From: Thermanaerovibrio velox DSM 12556 | GTDB taxonomy: Bacteria; Synergistota; Synergistia; Synergistales; Synergistaceae | Direction of reading: 5' to 3' | NCBI RefSeq assembly: GCF_000237825.1 | Contig: NZ_CM001377.1 | Location: forward strand, 124,001-188,000 | Length of the DNA stretch: 64,000 nt | In this document: positions 36,749 through 45,395 of the stretch, piece by piece | Layout of the letters: every line of letters begins with the position of its first letter | Position numbering within the stretch: position 1 is the stretch's first letter | Made by a program: the position numbers and the translations under genes | The notes under the pieces: model-generated | Told to the model about the DNA's origin: nothing | Database searches by the model: none | The model's input: only the letters and a program-made list of their open reading frames with translations

Positions 36749-37531
36749 ATGTCATATGACGTGGAAATAAAAGACCTGTGTTTCGCCTATGAAGGGGAGA
36801 TGGTGCTGAGGGATGTTAACTTGTCCCTCAGGAGGGGAGAGCTTTTGGCTCTCATAGGGCCCAACGGCGGCGGCAAGAGCACTTTGATAAAGCTGCTTCT
36901 GGGTCTTTTGCGTCCCACCTGCGGGGAGATCCGGGTTTTGGGGAGGCTTCCCGGGGAGAGCCTCGAGGTGGGTTACGTTCCCCAGGACACGTCGGTCCGG
37001 AGGTTCTTCCCCATAAGGGCCGTTGACGTGGTGGCCCTGGGGTGCAAGCTGCCCGGCCGAAGGCTTCGGGGGGAGGACTACGCCAGGGCCCTGGAGGCCA
37101 TGGAGCGGTTCGGGGTTGGGGAGTGTCGGGACATGAAGATGAGCCGCCTTTCCGGCGGGCAGCGGCAGAAGGTGTTGATAGCCAGGGCCTTTGCCTCTTC
37201 CCCTCGGGTGCTGTTCATGGATGAGCCCACCGCCAACCTGGATCCCGCATCGCAGAAGCATCTCTATGGGGAGCTCAAGAGGTTCTGCGACGAGGGGGGT
37301 ACGGTGGTGGTGGCGAGCCACGACCTCATGGCGGTGTCCGCCATGGCCACGTCGGTGGCATGCATAAGGGGTACCTTGCATTACCACCCATCCCCAGAGG
37401 TGGACAAGGCGTCCGTGTCCCTGGCCTACGGTGAGTGCCCTGTGGAGCTTGTGGCCCACGGGATCCCTCACCGGGTGCTGTCGGTTCACGATGATCTCAA
37501 GGAGGAAGACCATGGATCCGTTTCTTCTTAA
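36749..37531 (+). CDS. Zinc/manganese-type ABC transporter ATP-binding protein
   Basis: A 260-residue ABC ATPase of the metal-uptake (ZnuC/MntB) group. Walker A is GPNGGGKST (37-45), the signature MSRLSGGQRQKVLIARAFA, Walker B VLFMDEPTANLD and the switch VASHD. Its Q-loop region YVPQDTSVRRFFPIRAVDVVALG is typical of metal importers. The C terminus is rich in His and acidic residues (HYHPSPE, HGIPHRVLSVHDD), which may bind metal. The stop lies inside the permease gene (20-bp overlap). The substrate-binding lipoprotein normally encoded alongside is absent. Confidence 0.88.
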   Translation: MSYDVEIKDLCFAYEGEMVLRDVNLSLRRGELLALIGPNGGGKSTLIKLLLGLLRPTCGEIRVLGRLPGESLEVGYVPQDTSVRRFFPIRAVDVVALGCKLPGRRLRGEDYARALEAMERFGVGECRDMKMSRLSGGQRQKVLIARAFASSPRVLFMDEPTANLDPASQKHLYGELKRFCDEGGTVVVASHDLMAVSAMATSVACIRGTLHYHPSPEVDKASVSLAYGECPVELVAHGIPHRVLSVHDDLKEEDHGSVSS

Positions 37532-38315
37532 CGCCCTCTTGGGGGGGCTTGTGTCCTCCGTCATGGCTGGGGTGGTGGGGACCGTGGTGGTCACCTTCAG
37601 GATGTCCATGCTGGCGGGTGGGCTTGCCCACATAGCCTACGGAGGTGTGGGGCTTGGCTACTTCATGGGTTTCTCCCCATTCCTGGGTGCCATGGGGGCC
37701 GCGTTGGCTTCCGCTGGGCTGTTGTCCCGGATGGATCAGGGACGGCAGGAGCGTTTCGACTCCGCGGTTGGTGCGTTATGGGCCTTCGCCATGGCCTGCG
37801 GGGTGATACTCATGTCCCTTTCCCAGGGGTACGGGAAGGACCTTTCCAGCCCCCTCTTCGGCAACCTGCTGGCCATATCCCGGGAGGACCTCTGGGTCAT
37901 GTCCCTCCTCACCGGGGTGTGCCTTTTGGCGGTGTCGATCATGTACCCGGACCTTCTGTTGGTGGCCTACGACGAGGACTTCGCCCGGGTGAGGGGCATT
38001 AACCCCGGCAGTATAAGGTTCGCGGTGTTGGTTCTGACCGCGGTGGCGGTGGTGGTGTTGATGCGGTCCGTGGGATTGGTGCTCTGTATGGCCCTCATGA
38101 CCATCCCCCCCTATGCGGCCGAGGGGTTCAGCAGGTCCATGAGGGGCATGATGTTGCTATCCTCCATTTACGGATCCCTCTGTGTGCTGGCAGGACTTTG
38201 GATGTCTTGGCGGCTGGACCTGCCTTCCGGGGCTTGTATAGTGATGGCCGCCAGCGGGCTTTTTGCAACCCTGGGACTGGCGAGAGGTCTTATTAGGAGG
38301 TTCTCAAGGCCATGA
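37512..38315 (+). CDS. Zinc/manganese-type ABC transporter permease
   Basis: An ABC-3 family permease of 267 residues with about eight membrane segments. The motif MLAGGLAHIAYGGVGLGYF near residue 35 is the family ATPase-contact and gating region (usually SDAISHA.LPG), and DEDFARVRGIN matches the second coupling helix. ATG 37512 follows GGAGGAAG. It forms the importer with the ATPase upstream. The following gene starts by ATGA overlap. Confidence 0.88.
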   Translation: MDPFLLNALLGGLVSSVMAGVVGTVVVTFRMSMLAGGLAHIAYGGVGLGYFMGFSPFLGAMGAALASAGLLSRMDQGRQERFDSAVGALWAFAMACGVILMSLSQGYGKDLSSPLFGNLLAISREDLWVMSLLTGVCLLAVSIMYPDLLLVAYDEDFARVRGINPGSIRFAVLVLTAVAVVVLMRSVGLVLCMALMTIPPYAAEGFSRSMRGMMLLSSIYGSLCVLAGLWMSWRLDLPSGACIVMAASGLFATLGLARGLIRRFSRP

Positions 38316-39364
38316 TAAAGTACTCCATGCGGAAGAGCCTTTGGGTGGTGCTGCCCATAGTGGGTCTGGTGATTTGGTGGACCTTTAGGTCTTTGGTGTC
38401 CGTGGACCTGGTTAAAATGCTCCCCAAATCCAGGGGTGTTGTGGTGGGCCTGGAGGACGGATGGGCCGTGGCGGATTTCATGGGCTCCCGGGGGCTTATG
38501 GGGTTTGCGCCTAAGGATGTATGGAAGATGGAGGAGATCTTTCCCTACATGGGCCGATGTGCCTTCGTGGTGGAGGAGGGAGACGTCCTTGGGGTTTTCA
38601 TGGCCAGCAGGGGGAACACCAAGGCCTTGAGGGAGGGGTTGGTTAGGGGGGTTAAGCTGGAGCTCCTATCCAAGGTCCCGATCCCCATATGGGGTTTCGC
38701 TACCAGCCAGGTGGGGCTTGAACGGGTCAGGAGCGCCTACCTGGATCCTGGTTCGAGGATGGTCTCAGCGAGGAAGACCAAGGGGCCCAACGTTATCATA
38801 GACAAGCTTCCCACCGGGGAGAGGGTGGAGGTGTCCTGGTCCATGGACCCCGATGAAGGTGTTGTGGGTTTCTCCGTATATGCACCCTTTGAGAGGTTCC
38901 TTGGGGACTTCAAGCAGCGGGAGCTCATGGCCCCGGAGATGCTTGGGAAGGGAAGCTTGCACGGTTTTCTCGCCATGGAAGGTCCCATGGGGCCCGCGGT
39001 GCTTAAGGCCTTCCCCCGCCTCGGGGAGCTCCTAGGGGGCGGCATGAAGGCCCGTCTGGGCCAGGGGTTGGGAGAGGGCAAGCGGGTCATGGTCCTCCTC
39101 TCCGATCAGGGTTTGGATCTGTTCCTGGAGGGGGAGGGCTACGTGACGGGAGGGGAAAGTCTTGCGATCCCGGAGGAGCTGAAGGAGCTCCCGCTTCCCC
39201 GGGAGGTCCTGTCCATGGCCTTGGACGCTAAGGGGGTAGAAGAGGTGGCCCCGTACCTTGGGGATAGGAACCGCCGGCTTTTAGAGCTGTTGGAGCCGAG
39301 GGCGTTTTTCTTCCGGGTGCTGTCCCCCAACCGGGCGGAGGGCAGGGTGTTGCTTGGGCAGTAG
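38312..39364 (+). CDS. Membrane-anchored protein of unknown function
   Basis: A 350-residue protein with one N-terminal membrane anchor (LWVVLPIVGLVIWWTFRSLV, about residues 9-28) and the rest outside the cytoplasm. There is no lipobox and no cluster I substrate-binding-protein pattern, so it does not look like the missing metal-binding component, although position (ATGA overlap with the permease) suggests a role in the same operon. The extracytoplasmic part has repeated short hydrophobic/Gly patterns (RGVVVGLEDGWAVADFMGSR) and no known catalytic motif. I do not recognise a family. Confidence 0.7.
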   Translation: MIKYSMRKSLWVVLPIVGLVIWWTFRSLVSVDLVKMLPKSRGVVVGLEDGWAVADFMGSRGLMGFAPKDVWKMEEIFPYMGRCAFVVEEGDVLGVFMASRGNTKALREGLVRGVKLELLSKVPIPIWGFATSQVGLERVRSAYLDPGSRMVSARKTKGPNVIIDKLPTGERVEVSWSMDPDEGVVGFSVYAPFERFLGDFKQRELMAPEMLGKGSLHGFLAMEGPMGPAVLKAFPRLGELLGGGMKARLGQGLGEGKRVMVLLSDQGLDLFLEGEGYVTGGESLAIPEELKELPLPREVLSMALDAKGVEEVAPYLGDRNRRLLELLEPRAFFFRVLSPNRAEGRVLLGQ

Positions 39365-39402
39365 GGGCATCTAGGTGCTTTGATGTGTCATGCTGTGCCA
39401 GT

Positions 39403-39456
39403 CCCGAAGGGATCGAGGGCGCATCCCCAAGTGCCTCGGTCCCTTCGGGCATTTTG
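39403..39456 (+). terminator. Strong terminator-like hairpin
   Basis: A 16-bp stem pairs 39403-39418 with 39434-39449 (one G-U pair) around a 15-nt loop, followed by CATTTTGTT. It lies between the metal transporter operon and the PTS operon and probably ends the former. It could also attenuate transcription into the PTS gene 120 bp downstream. Confidence 0.75.
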
Positions 39457-39575
39457 TTATGGCCTTTTAGGCTAAATGTTCCGTTTTTTTGCAGCATCCT
39501 GGGAATCGGGCCGATCCATTGGCGGTTCGATTGGGGGTTAAAATCCTCCTATCCTTTAGGTGGGAGGTGTTGTGG

Positions 39576-40970
39576 ATGAGGTTTGTGGCGGTTACATCGT
39601 GTCCTACCGGCATAGCTCATACCTACATGGCGGCGGAGAAGCTCAGCAGGGCGGCTCAGGCCAGAGGTCATGAGATAAAGGTGGAGACCCAGGGTTCCAT
39701 AGGGGTGGAGAACCGGCTCACCGAGGAGGATATCCGGCTTGCGGATGGGGTGATAATAGCCGCGGGCAAGGGGGTTGATAAGGAGCGTTTCAGGGGTAAG
39801 CGATTGATAGAGGTGTCCGTGGCGGAGGGCATCAAGATGGCGGAGGGGATCATAGAGCGGCTTGAGAAGGGGGAAGCTCCGGTCTTCACGGGCTCCCTTG
39901 AGGGCAGGGAGGAAGCCTCGGAGACGGCGGTCGTCAAGGGCAAGGGGATGCCGGTTTACCAGAACCTGATGAACGGCGTGTCATACATGATCCCCTTCGT
40001 GGTCATAGGGGGCCTTCTGATCGCCCTGTCCCTGGCCATAGGAGGTAAGCCAACCTCCAAGGGGTTAGTGATACCGGAGGGCTCCATGTGGAACACGGTG
40101 TTGAGCGTAGGAGTTGCCAGCTTTACTTTCATGGTGCCCATCCTTTCGGGCTTCATCGCCTACAGCATAGCGGACCGCCCCGGACTTGCCCCCGGCATGG
40201 TGGGAGGATACGTGGCGGCCAACGGGGCTTTTTACGGCAGCTCCGCCGGTACCGGCTTCATAGGCGGCATAGTGGCGGGTTTCATCGCCGGCTACGTGGT
40301 CCGTTATATAAAGGGGATAAGGGTTCCCAAGATTATCCAGCCGGTGATGCCAATACTGGTCATACCGGTGGTGTCCTCTTTGGTGGTTTCGTCGGTGTTC
40401 ATATTCGGCATAGGCAAGCCCATAGCGGGGATCATGGAGGGCTTAACCAGTTGGTTAAACGGCATGCAGGACTCCAGCCGGGTGGCCTTGGCCATGGTTC
40501 TTGGGGGGATGATAGCCTTTGACATGGGAGGCCCTGTGAACAAGGTGGCGTTCCTCTTCGGGTCCGCCATGATAGGGGAGGGGCATCCGGAGATCATGGG
40601 CCCCATAGCGGTGGCCATATGCGTTCCCCCGCTTGGGCTGGGGGTAGCCACCATGTTAGCTAGGTCTCGGTACTCCAAGGAGGAGGTGGAGGCCGGTAAG
40701 GCGGCGTTTGCCATGGGGCTGGTGGGCATCACCGAGGGGGCCATACCCTTTGCCGCCAAGGACCCGGTTAGGGTGATCCCGAGCATAATGGTGGGCTCCA
40801 TGTGCGGGGCTGTGGTGGCCATGCTGAGCGGGGTGACGGATCATGTCCCCCACGGGGGTCCCATAGTGGCGGTCCTTCAGGCGGTGGATAACGTCCCCAT
40901 GTTCTTCGCCGCTGTGGCGGTGGGTGTGGCTGTTACGGCGGTGATGGTTAACTTCCTGAAGAGCAGGTAG
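39576..40970 (+). CDS. PTS fructose/mannose-type EIIBC
   Basis: A phosphotransferase permease of about 464 residues. The EIIB domain (1-100) has the phosphorylatable Cys9 in AVTSCPTGIAHTYMAAE. The EIIC domain (about 125-464) has nine or so membrane helices and the family blocks GVSYMIPFVVIGGLL, GFIGGIVAGFIAGY and GGPVNKVAFLF. ATG 39576 follows GGGAGGTG. No EIIA domain is fused; it is supplied by the gene at 42966. The neighbouring mannose-6-phosphate isomerase suggests the substrate is mannose or a mannose-containing sugar rather than fructose, but that is inference. Confidence 0.92.
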   Translation: MRFVAVTSCPTGIAHTYMAAEKLSRAAQARGHEIKVETQGSIGVENRLTEEDIRLADGVIIAAGKGVDKERFRGKRLIEVSVAEGIKMAEGIIERLEKGEAPVFTGSLEGREEASETAVVKGKGMPVYQNLMNGVSYMIPFVVIGGLLIALSLAIGGKPTSKGLVIPEGSMWNTVLSVGVASFTFMVPILSGFIAYSIADRPGLAPGMVGGYVAANGAFYGSSAGTGFIGGIVAGFIAGYVVRYIKGIRVPKIIQPVMPILVIPVVSSLVVSSVFIFGIGKPIAGIMEGLTSWLNGMQDSSRVALAMVLGGMIAFDMGGPVNKVAFLFGSAMIGEGHPEIMGPIAVAICVPPLGLGVATMLARSRYSKEEVEAGKAAFAMGLVGITEGAIPFAAKDPVRVIPSIMVGSMCGAVVAMLSGVTDHVPHGGPIVAVLQAVDNVPMFFAAVAVGVAVTAVMVNFLKSR

Positions 40971-41028
40971 ATGCCCATGGGTTTTTCTCACCCAGGGGTT
41001 CCCGGTGTGCCCGGGATGGAGGGGTTCC

Positions 41029-42969
41029 ATGGAGCCAAGGCATCGGAGGATCCTCAAGCTGCTTATTGAAGCGGATGACTACGTTCCCTTGTCGATGGTT
41101 GCGGATCGGCTGGGGTGCTCGGAGAGGACCGTCAGGAACCACCTTAAGGCGATGGACGAAATGCTCCGCCGGGAATACCGCCTGTCTTTGGATCGACGCC
41201 CTGGCCGTGGTGTGGCCCTGGTGGGGGAAGGACAGAGCCGGGGTGGTCTTCTAAGGGATCTATTCGCTCAGCCCGACCCCCGCTTGGGGGACCTAGAGAA
41301 GGCGGTCTTGTCAGAGCTGCTGGACCCCCATGGGGAGATTACGGTTGGCAGGCTGTCGGAGCGGCTCCGCTTAAGCCGATCTACGGTGACGGGTATCCTG
41401 GACAGGGTTGAGTCCTGGCTGTCCCAGATGGGCCTTAGACTTTCCAGGAAGCCCAACGTGGGGGTGCAGGTTCAGGGGGATGAGAGGGCCAAGAGGCTTG
41501 CCATATCAAGGCTTCACAGGCTTCTTCTGTCACCAGGCCCCCGGTGCGGAGCTGTGGATCCGGGCGGTCTTCTTCACCAGGGGGAGCTTGGTTTCCTGCT
41601 AGTTAAGATCCGGGAGGTCCTTGAGGGGATGGGTATAGCCCTGACGGAAGACGCCTTGCAGGGTCTCGCGGTTCACCTGGCGGTGGCGGTAAAGCGGGTG
41701 AGACAGGGGTGTCCCATAAGGGTTGCCCCTAACGAGGTTTCCATGGTGGAAGACCGCAGGGAGCTGACCGCCGCAAGGCGGATAATAGAGCGCCTGGAGG
41801 AGGGGCTTTGTCTTAGGATGCCCAAGGATGAGGCGATCTACCTGGCCCTCCACATCAGGAGCTCCAGGCTTCTTACGAAGGGGGATATATCTGCTTCACT
41901 GGATGTTAGCGAGGAGGCGCTTAGGTTAAGCGGCTTCTTGATAGGGGAGTTCGCAAGCCGACTTGATTCAAGGCTCGGGTCCGATGAGAGGTTGCTGGCG
42001 GATCTTGCCACGCACCTTACGTCCTCCTTGAACCGAATCCGCTGCGGGTTCCCGGTTGTTAACCCCATATTGGGGCAGATAAAGAGGGCCTTCTTCTACG
42101 CCTTTGAGGTGGGGTTAGAATGTGCCTCTAAGTGCGAGGGACGGATGGGCATAAGGCTGCCCGAGGACGAGGTGGGATACGTGGTCCTCCATGTGCAGGC
42201 GGCGTTAGAGCGGCTTAGGGGACTCAACGGGGGAGAGTGCAAGGTGGTGATCTTCTGTCCCCAGGGGATCGGCATAATGCGCCTGATGGAGGCCAAGATA
42301 TCCTCCGCGTTCCCGGGTTTAAGGGTTAAGGGGGCCGGATCATTGAAGTGCCTCGTGGAGGAGACAAAGGACCCTTACTCGGTGGTGATAGGAACGTCTC
42401 CGCCCCCTGGAGGCCTCAACTGTCCGTACCTGGAGGTAACACCTCTGCTCAAAGATGGTGAGATAAGGAGGATTGAGGAGCTAATCCGCAAGGAGAGTCA
42501 GGGGGGGCTGTCCCGTTCATCCCGCTATCCTTTCATCCTAAGTCTGCTGCGGGAGGACCTTTTGCTTCTGAACCACAGCGGAAGGGACAGATGGGAGGTT
42601 ATAGAAACCATGGCATCAATCCTGCACAGGGTTGGCCTGGTTCGCGGGGACTACTCCGAAGCAGTAAAGGCCAGGGAGATGATCTCGTCCACCTGCATAG
42701 GAGGGGGCCTTGCTATACCACATGGCGATCCCCATATGGCCGTTGGCAACGCCGCGTCGGTTGCCTGCCTTATGAGGCCGGTGGACTGGGGGGGCGAGGA
42801 GGTCCAGGTGGTGATCATGATAGCTGGTTGTCCCGGAGATGGACAGGATCTAAAACGCCTCTTCGGGGAGTTGGCGGCCTTGTCGGAGGATGGAGAAACC
42901 TTGGAGAAGTTAAAGGCTGCTAAATCCGTCCAGGAGTTCTGCAGCGTTCTTAAGGGGGATTTATTTTGA
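41029..42969 (+). CDS. PRD-containing transcriptional activator (MtlR/BglG-like)
   Basis: A 646-residue PTS-controlled regulator. It has two N-terminal helix-turn-helix units (LSMVADRLGCSERTVRNHLK; VGRLSERLRLSRSTVTGILD), then two PTS regulation domains with paired histidines (LAVHLAVAVKRVRQG and LALHIRSSR; LATHLTSSLNRIRCG and VVLHVQAALERLRG). An EIIB-like domain and a C-terminal EIIA domain with CIGGGLAIPHGDPH complete it. DNA binding, not RNA antitermination, is expected from the HTH start. ATG 41029 follows GGAGGGG. It sits between EIIBC and EIIA and likely activates this operon according to PTS phosphorylation state. Confidence 0.9.
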   Translation: MEPRHRRILKLLIEADDYVPLSMVADRLGCSERTVRNHLKAMDEMLRREYRLSLDRRPGRGVALVGEGQSRGGLLRDLFAQPDPRLGDLEKAVLSELLDPHGEITVGRLSERLRLSRSTVTGILDRVESWLSQMGLRLSRKPNVGVQVQGDERAKRLAISRLHRLLLSPGPRCGAVDPGGLLHQGELGFLLVKIREVLEGMGIALTEDALQGLAVHLAVAVKRVRQGCPIRVAPNEVSMVEDRRELTAARRIIERLEEGLCLRMPKDEAIYLALHIRSSRLLTKGDISASLDVSEEALRLSGFLIGEFASRLDSRLGSDERLLADLATHLTSSLNRIRCGFPVVNPILGQIKRAFFYAFEVGLECASKCEGRMGIRLPEDEVGYVVLHVQAALERLRGLNGGECKVVIFCPQGIGIMRLMEAKISSAFPGLRVKGAGSLKCLVEETKDPYSVVIGTSPPPGGLNCPYLEVTPLLKDGEIRRIEELIRKESQGGLSRSSRYPFILSLLREDLLLLNHSGRDRWEVIETMASILHRVGLVRGDYSEAVKAREMISSTCIGGGLAIPHGDPHMAVGNAASVACLMRPVDWGGEEVQVVIMIAGCPGDGQDLKRLFGELAALSEDGETLEKLKAAKSVQEFCSVLKGDLF

Positions 42970-43427
42970 CCGTGAATTTGATGGATCTGATGCCTATGAG
43001 CCTTGTAAAGTTGGACCTTAAAGGATGTACCAGGGAAGAGGTCATCGAGGAGATGGCCGAGATGATCTGCTGCGAGGGCTTTCTTGGCGACCGCGATGCC
43101 TACGTTAGGGACGTGATGGCCCGGGAGGCCCTGGGCACCACCGGCGTAGGCATGGGCATAGCAATACCTCACGGCAAGAGCTCGGGGGTAAAGAAGCCCT
43201 GTGTTGCCTTTGGTAGGAAGGCCTCGGGGATTGAATGGGGCAGCCTGGACGGAGAGCCCGCTCGTCTTGTGTTCATGATAGCAGTCCCCGCAGAGGGGGC
43301 TTTGGACCAGCACCTGAAGATCCTGCAGTCCCTTTCCCGGCGTCTCATGGATGATCCGTTGCGGGAGGGGCTCATGCGCGCGACGAGCCCCTCCGACGCG
43401 ATCGCCCTATTGTGCCGGGAGGATTAA
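42966..43427 (+). CDS. PTS fructose-type EIIA component
   Basis: A single-domain EIIA of 153 residues that passes phosphate from HPr to the EIIB of this operon. The active His is in GMGIAIPHGKS, preceded by REALGTTGVG. TTG 42966 overlaps the regulator stop (TTGA) with GGGGG six bases away; GTG 42972 is possible. The 3' end touches the manA start. Confidence 0.92.
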   Translation: MTVNLMDLMPMSLVKLDLKGCTREEVIEEMAEMICCEGFLGDRDAYVRDVMAREALGTTGVGMGIAIPHGKSSGVKKPCVAFGRKASGIEWGSLDGEPARLVFMIAVPAEGALDQHLKILQSLSRRLMDDPLREGLMRATSPSDAIALLCRED

Positions 43428-44419
43428 TGGCGGTGGAGAACCTGTTGTTCAAACTGCGTCCGGTCCTTAAGGAGAGGATCTGGGGAGGCCGTAGGTTGTC
43501 GAAGCTTTTCGGCCCCGCGGAAGGGACCCTTGTCGGGCCCGTGGGGGAGTGCTGGGCCCTTTCGGGGCATCCGGACGGGGAGAGCCTGGTGGACTCCGGC
43601 CCCTTTAAGGGCATGGGGCTCTATGAACTCTTCAAGCTCCGTCCCGAGCTTTTCGGGGACTTCAGCCCCTCGGACCGGTTCCCAATCATGGTGAAGCTCA
43701 TAGACGCCAACGAAGACCTCTCCATACAGGTACATCCGGACGATCGGTTGGCCGGGGAGCTGGGTGAGCCTGATCCGGGCAAGGCGGAGTGCTGGTATGT
43801 ATTGGACTGTCCAGAGGGAGCATCCATAGTGCTGGGGCATAACGGGGACACGGTGGGACAGGTGACCGAATGGATCCTGGAGGGGATGTGGGATCGGTTG
43901 GTAAGACGGGTGCCTATACGTCCCGGGGACTTCGTCTTCATCCCCCCCGGCACGGTTCACTCCCTGTGCGCCGGGGCTTTCGTGGCGGAGGTGCAGATCA
44001 GCTCTGACGTCACGTACAGGCTGTATGACTACCAGCGCTTGGGTCCCGACGGATCTCCCCGGCAGCTTCACGTGGACAAGGCCCTTAGGGCCCTTCAAGC
44101 GCCCCAAAGGCCCCTGCCAAAGGGGCCTATGAAGGTCCACAGGGGAGACGGATGGGAGGAACGGGTTTTCCTTAGGGGCAGTCCGTTCTCCGTCTCCGTG
44201 GTGAAGTCCAAGCGGTCTATAAGCCTTTCGGCATTGGAGTCTTTCCTGTGCGTGGGGGTAATGTCCGGGGAGGGGCGGATAAGGTGGGATTCCCAAGAGA
44301 TCTCGGTGTCGACCGGGGACCACTTGGTGGCGTGCAGGGGGACGAGGTTCGTCCTGGAGGGGGCCGTTGAGGTCCTCCTGTCCTCCCCGGAGGGGAAGCC
44401 CGCCGTGGTATGTCCATAG
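43427..44419 (+). CDS. manA: Mannose-6-phosphate isomerase (type I)
   Basis: A zinc-dependent cupin enzyme that interconverts mannose-6-phosphate and fructose-6-phosphate. Length 330 residues, like the short Firmicutes-type ManA. Zinc and substrate motifs: SIQVHPDD, GKAECWYVL, FIPPGTVHSL and EVQISSDVTYRLYDY. ATG 43427 follows GGGAGG and overlaps the EIIA stop by one base. It would link PTS-imported mannose to glycolysis and, run in reverse, supply mannose-6-phosphate for the GDP-mannose used by gmd. Confidence 0.93.
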   Translation: MAVENLLFKLRPVLKERIWGGRRLSKLFGPAEGTLVGPVGECWALSGHPDGESLVDSGPFKGMGLYELFKLRPELFGDFSPSDRFPIMVKLIDANEDLSIQVHPDDRLAGELGEPDPGKAECWYVLDCPEGASIVLGHNGDTVGQVTEWILEGMWDRLVRRVPIRPGDFVFIPPGTVHSLCAGAFVAEVQISSDVTYRLYDYQRLGPDGSPRQLHVDKALRALQAPQRPLPKGPMKVHRGDGWEERVFLRGSPFSVSVVKSKRSISLSALESFLCVGVMSGEGRIRWDSQEISVSTGDHLVACRGTRFVLEGAVEVLLSSPEGKPAVVCP

Positions 44420-44451
44420 GGGCGGTGGGTTCCATAAAGCATGAAGGACAA

Positions 44452-44480
44452 GGGCGTGGGGATCGCTGCACCCCACGCCC
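44452..44480. terminator. Bidirectional terminator hairpin
   Basis: GGGCGTGGGG (44452-44461) pairs exactly with CCCCACGCCC (44471-44480) around a 9-nt loop between convergent manA and the chemoreceptor gene. Only short T-rich stretches follow. Confidence 0.7.
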
Positions 44481-44543
44481 TAATTCACTTGTGATGTGCT
44501 CCAGCCGTAAACGACCACGCAAACGCTATCCCTGCGGCCCTCT

Positions 44544-45383
44544 CTATAGCTTCACGTCGTTCAGGTTCTTCTGGGCCTTTACTATGGAGGATATGATGGA
44601 TGCCATGGACTTGAAGCGGTTCGTGGCCTCCTCCATGACCCGCACCGACTGGTTCATCTCCTGGGCGCCGCCGGATATCTTGGTGCTGGCGTCCTCCAGT
44701 ATCTGGTCCACCCGGCCCAGGAAGTCCTTGTTGGTGGCCAGGAACTCCATGAAGCCCGACAGGGAGCCCCGGATGACCGAGAACATCTCGCTCACCCGCC
44801 GAACGTTCTCCATGGCCCCCTGGACCTGGGCGGAGATGGAGAAGACCCGGCTTGAGATCTTCTCCGACGCCTCCTTGGTCTCTATGGCCAGCTTCTGAAC
44901 CTCCTGGGCCACAACCGCGAAGCCCTTGCCGTGCTCCCCCGCCCGGGCGGCCTCGATGGAGGCGTTGAGGGCCAAAAGGTTGGTCTGCTTGGCGATCTTC
45001 TGGATCTCCTTGGAGATCTTCTCTATCTCCAGGAAGGAGTTGAGGGTCTCGAACGTGGAGTCCACGGTCCTTGCCACGTCGGAGTTCATGCTCTCCAGGT
45101 CCGTGCCGGACTTCCTGAGCTCCTCCTCCAGCCTGACGTTCATCTGGTTTATGGTCTCCACGTTATTTCGGGCTTCCCGGCTGCTTCTCTCGAACTCGTG
45201 GACTATATCGTTGAACAGCCTCTCCAGATTCTGAAACTTGTCCGCTATGTCTCCCAGCTCCCGCTGGACATCCAGCACCCGCCTGACAAGCACGTCGTCC
45301 AGCTGGGACATGAAGGAGTTCATTATGGTGCTGCTGAAGTGGGACGCGGAGAGGGCTTTTATGACCTGAGGAGTATCGCTCAT
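44544..45383 (-). CDS. Soluble methyl-accepting chemotaxis protein
   Basis: A 279-residue cytoplasmic chemoreceptor with no membrane span and no obvious ligand domain. It is coiled coil nearly throughout; the CheA/CheW-binding hairpin tip is at about 126-162 ([20 protein letters not shown], then [13 protein letters not shown]). The unique N-terminal ~60 residues may bind a partner. It lies 12 bp after the di-iron protein gene on the same strand. In Treponema a transmembrane-free receptor is paired with the di-iron oxygen sensor ODP, and this pair has the same layout. No cheA, cheW or cheY is in the window. Confidence 0.93.
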   Translation of the reverse strand: MSDTPQVIKALSASHFSSTIMNSFMSQLDDVLVRRVLDVQRELGDIADKFQNLERLFNDIVHEFERSSREARNNVETINQMNVRLEEELRKSGTDLESMNSDVARTVDSTFETLNSFLEIEKISKEIQKIAKQTNLLALNASIEAARAGEHGKGFAVVAQEVQKLAIETKEASEKISSRVFSISAQVQGAMENVRRVSEMFSVIRGSLSGFMEFLATNKDFLGRVDQILEDASTKISGGAQEMNQSVRVMEEATNRFKSMASIISSIVKAQKNLNDVKL

Positions 45384-45395
45384 GAGAAAACCCCC

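Noticed and set aside
38312-39364. Metal-binding lipoprotein (ZnuA-like)
   Set aside because: No lipobox, no His-rich loop and no binding-protein motifs are visible, so only its position suggests such a role.
39403-39449. RNA antiterminator target for the PRD regulator
   Set aside because: The regulator begins with DNA-binding helix-turn-helix domains and not a CAT RNA-binding domain; the hairpin is better read as a plain terminator.
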